Made by a program: the position numbers and the translations under genes. A stretch of DNA of 12,386 nucleotides. It comes from Candidatus Omnitrophota bacterium. Lineage in GTDB: Bacteria; Omnitrophota; Gorgyraeia; Gygaellales; JAHJCI01. The notes beneath the pieces were generated by a model. The model saw only the letters and a program-made list of their open reading frames with translations. It was not told the origin of the DNA and did not search any database. Within the stretch, counting starts at the first letter, position 1. Every line of letters begins with the position of its first letter. The stretch spans positions 1 to 12,386 of the forward strand of contig JAHJCI010000069.1 of the NCBI GenBank assembly GCA_018813085.1, written 5' to 3'. Below, piece after piece: positions 12,344-12,386 of the stretch.

Positions 12344-12386
12344 GATAAAAATTAGGAAAATTCTCTAGTTAAGGCTTATTTTGACA

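Noticed and set aside
12331..12365. Inverted repeat GAGAATTT/AAATTCTC spanning the tRNA promoter -35 region
   Set aside because: Eight AT-rich base pairs could occur by chance; no operator is supported.
12381..12386. TTGACA on the plus strand at the window end, a possible -35 box of a divergent promoter
   Set aside because: The rest of any promoter and its gene would lie outside the window, so it cannot be judged.

Overview
The window reads as a compact chromosomal housekeeping region of a free-living-type bacterium with moderately AT-rich DNA. Every supported gene lies on the minus strand, so transcription runs from high to low coordinates. Gene content and the style of the intergenic DNA (short palindromic repeat arrays, tRNAs without encoded CCA, a class A RNase P RNA) fit an uncultured Gram-negative-type lineage such as Omnitrophota (old OP3). 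That placement is an impression from style and gene order, not something proven here.

In transcription order: (1) 12386-11804 holds a tRNA promoter, a CAT-anticodon tRNA (probably tRNA-Ile2), a repeat-filled spacer and tRNA-Val(CAC). (2) 11803-10195 holds a coiled-coil C4 zinc-ribbon protein, an RNase HI-family protein and the RNase P RNA (rnpB). The rnhA 3' end runs 29 nt into rnpB. (3) 10046-7524 is a genome-maintenance block: yebC, ruvC, ruvA, scpB. (4) 7564-3482 is an aromatic amino acid block: pheA (chorismate mutase/prephenate dehydratase/ACT), hisC-type aminotransferase, aroF (DAHP synthase with an N-terminal regulatory domain) and tyrA. Together these cover the entry step of the shikimate pathway and both branches from chorismate to phenylalanine and tyrosine, with hisC a good candidate for the final transamination. 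(5) 3485-1 holds cmk, lepA (EF4), lepB (signal peptidase I) and the start of pgsA, which runs off the window.

Genes within blocks are separated by a few bases or overlap, so long co-transcripts are likely. The gaps that do exist are mostly filled by palindromic elements: an 81-bp mirrored array of CACAGAT units between lepB and pgsA, an AT-rich ATCAAA array between cmk and lepA that also encodes the Cmk tail, a 22-bp perfect palindrome touching the tyrA ribosome binding site, an AT palindrome between the zinc-ribbon gene and rnhA, and a 43-bp repeat that includes the 3' end of the CAT tRNA.

I see no defence system, mobile-element gene, CRISPR array or biosynthetic cluster. The most unusual features are architectural: the rnhA/rnpB overlap, the repeat-encoded protein tail, and the tRNA-end-containing repeat.
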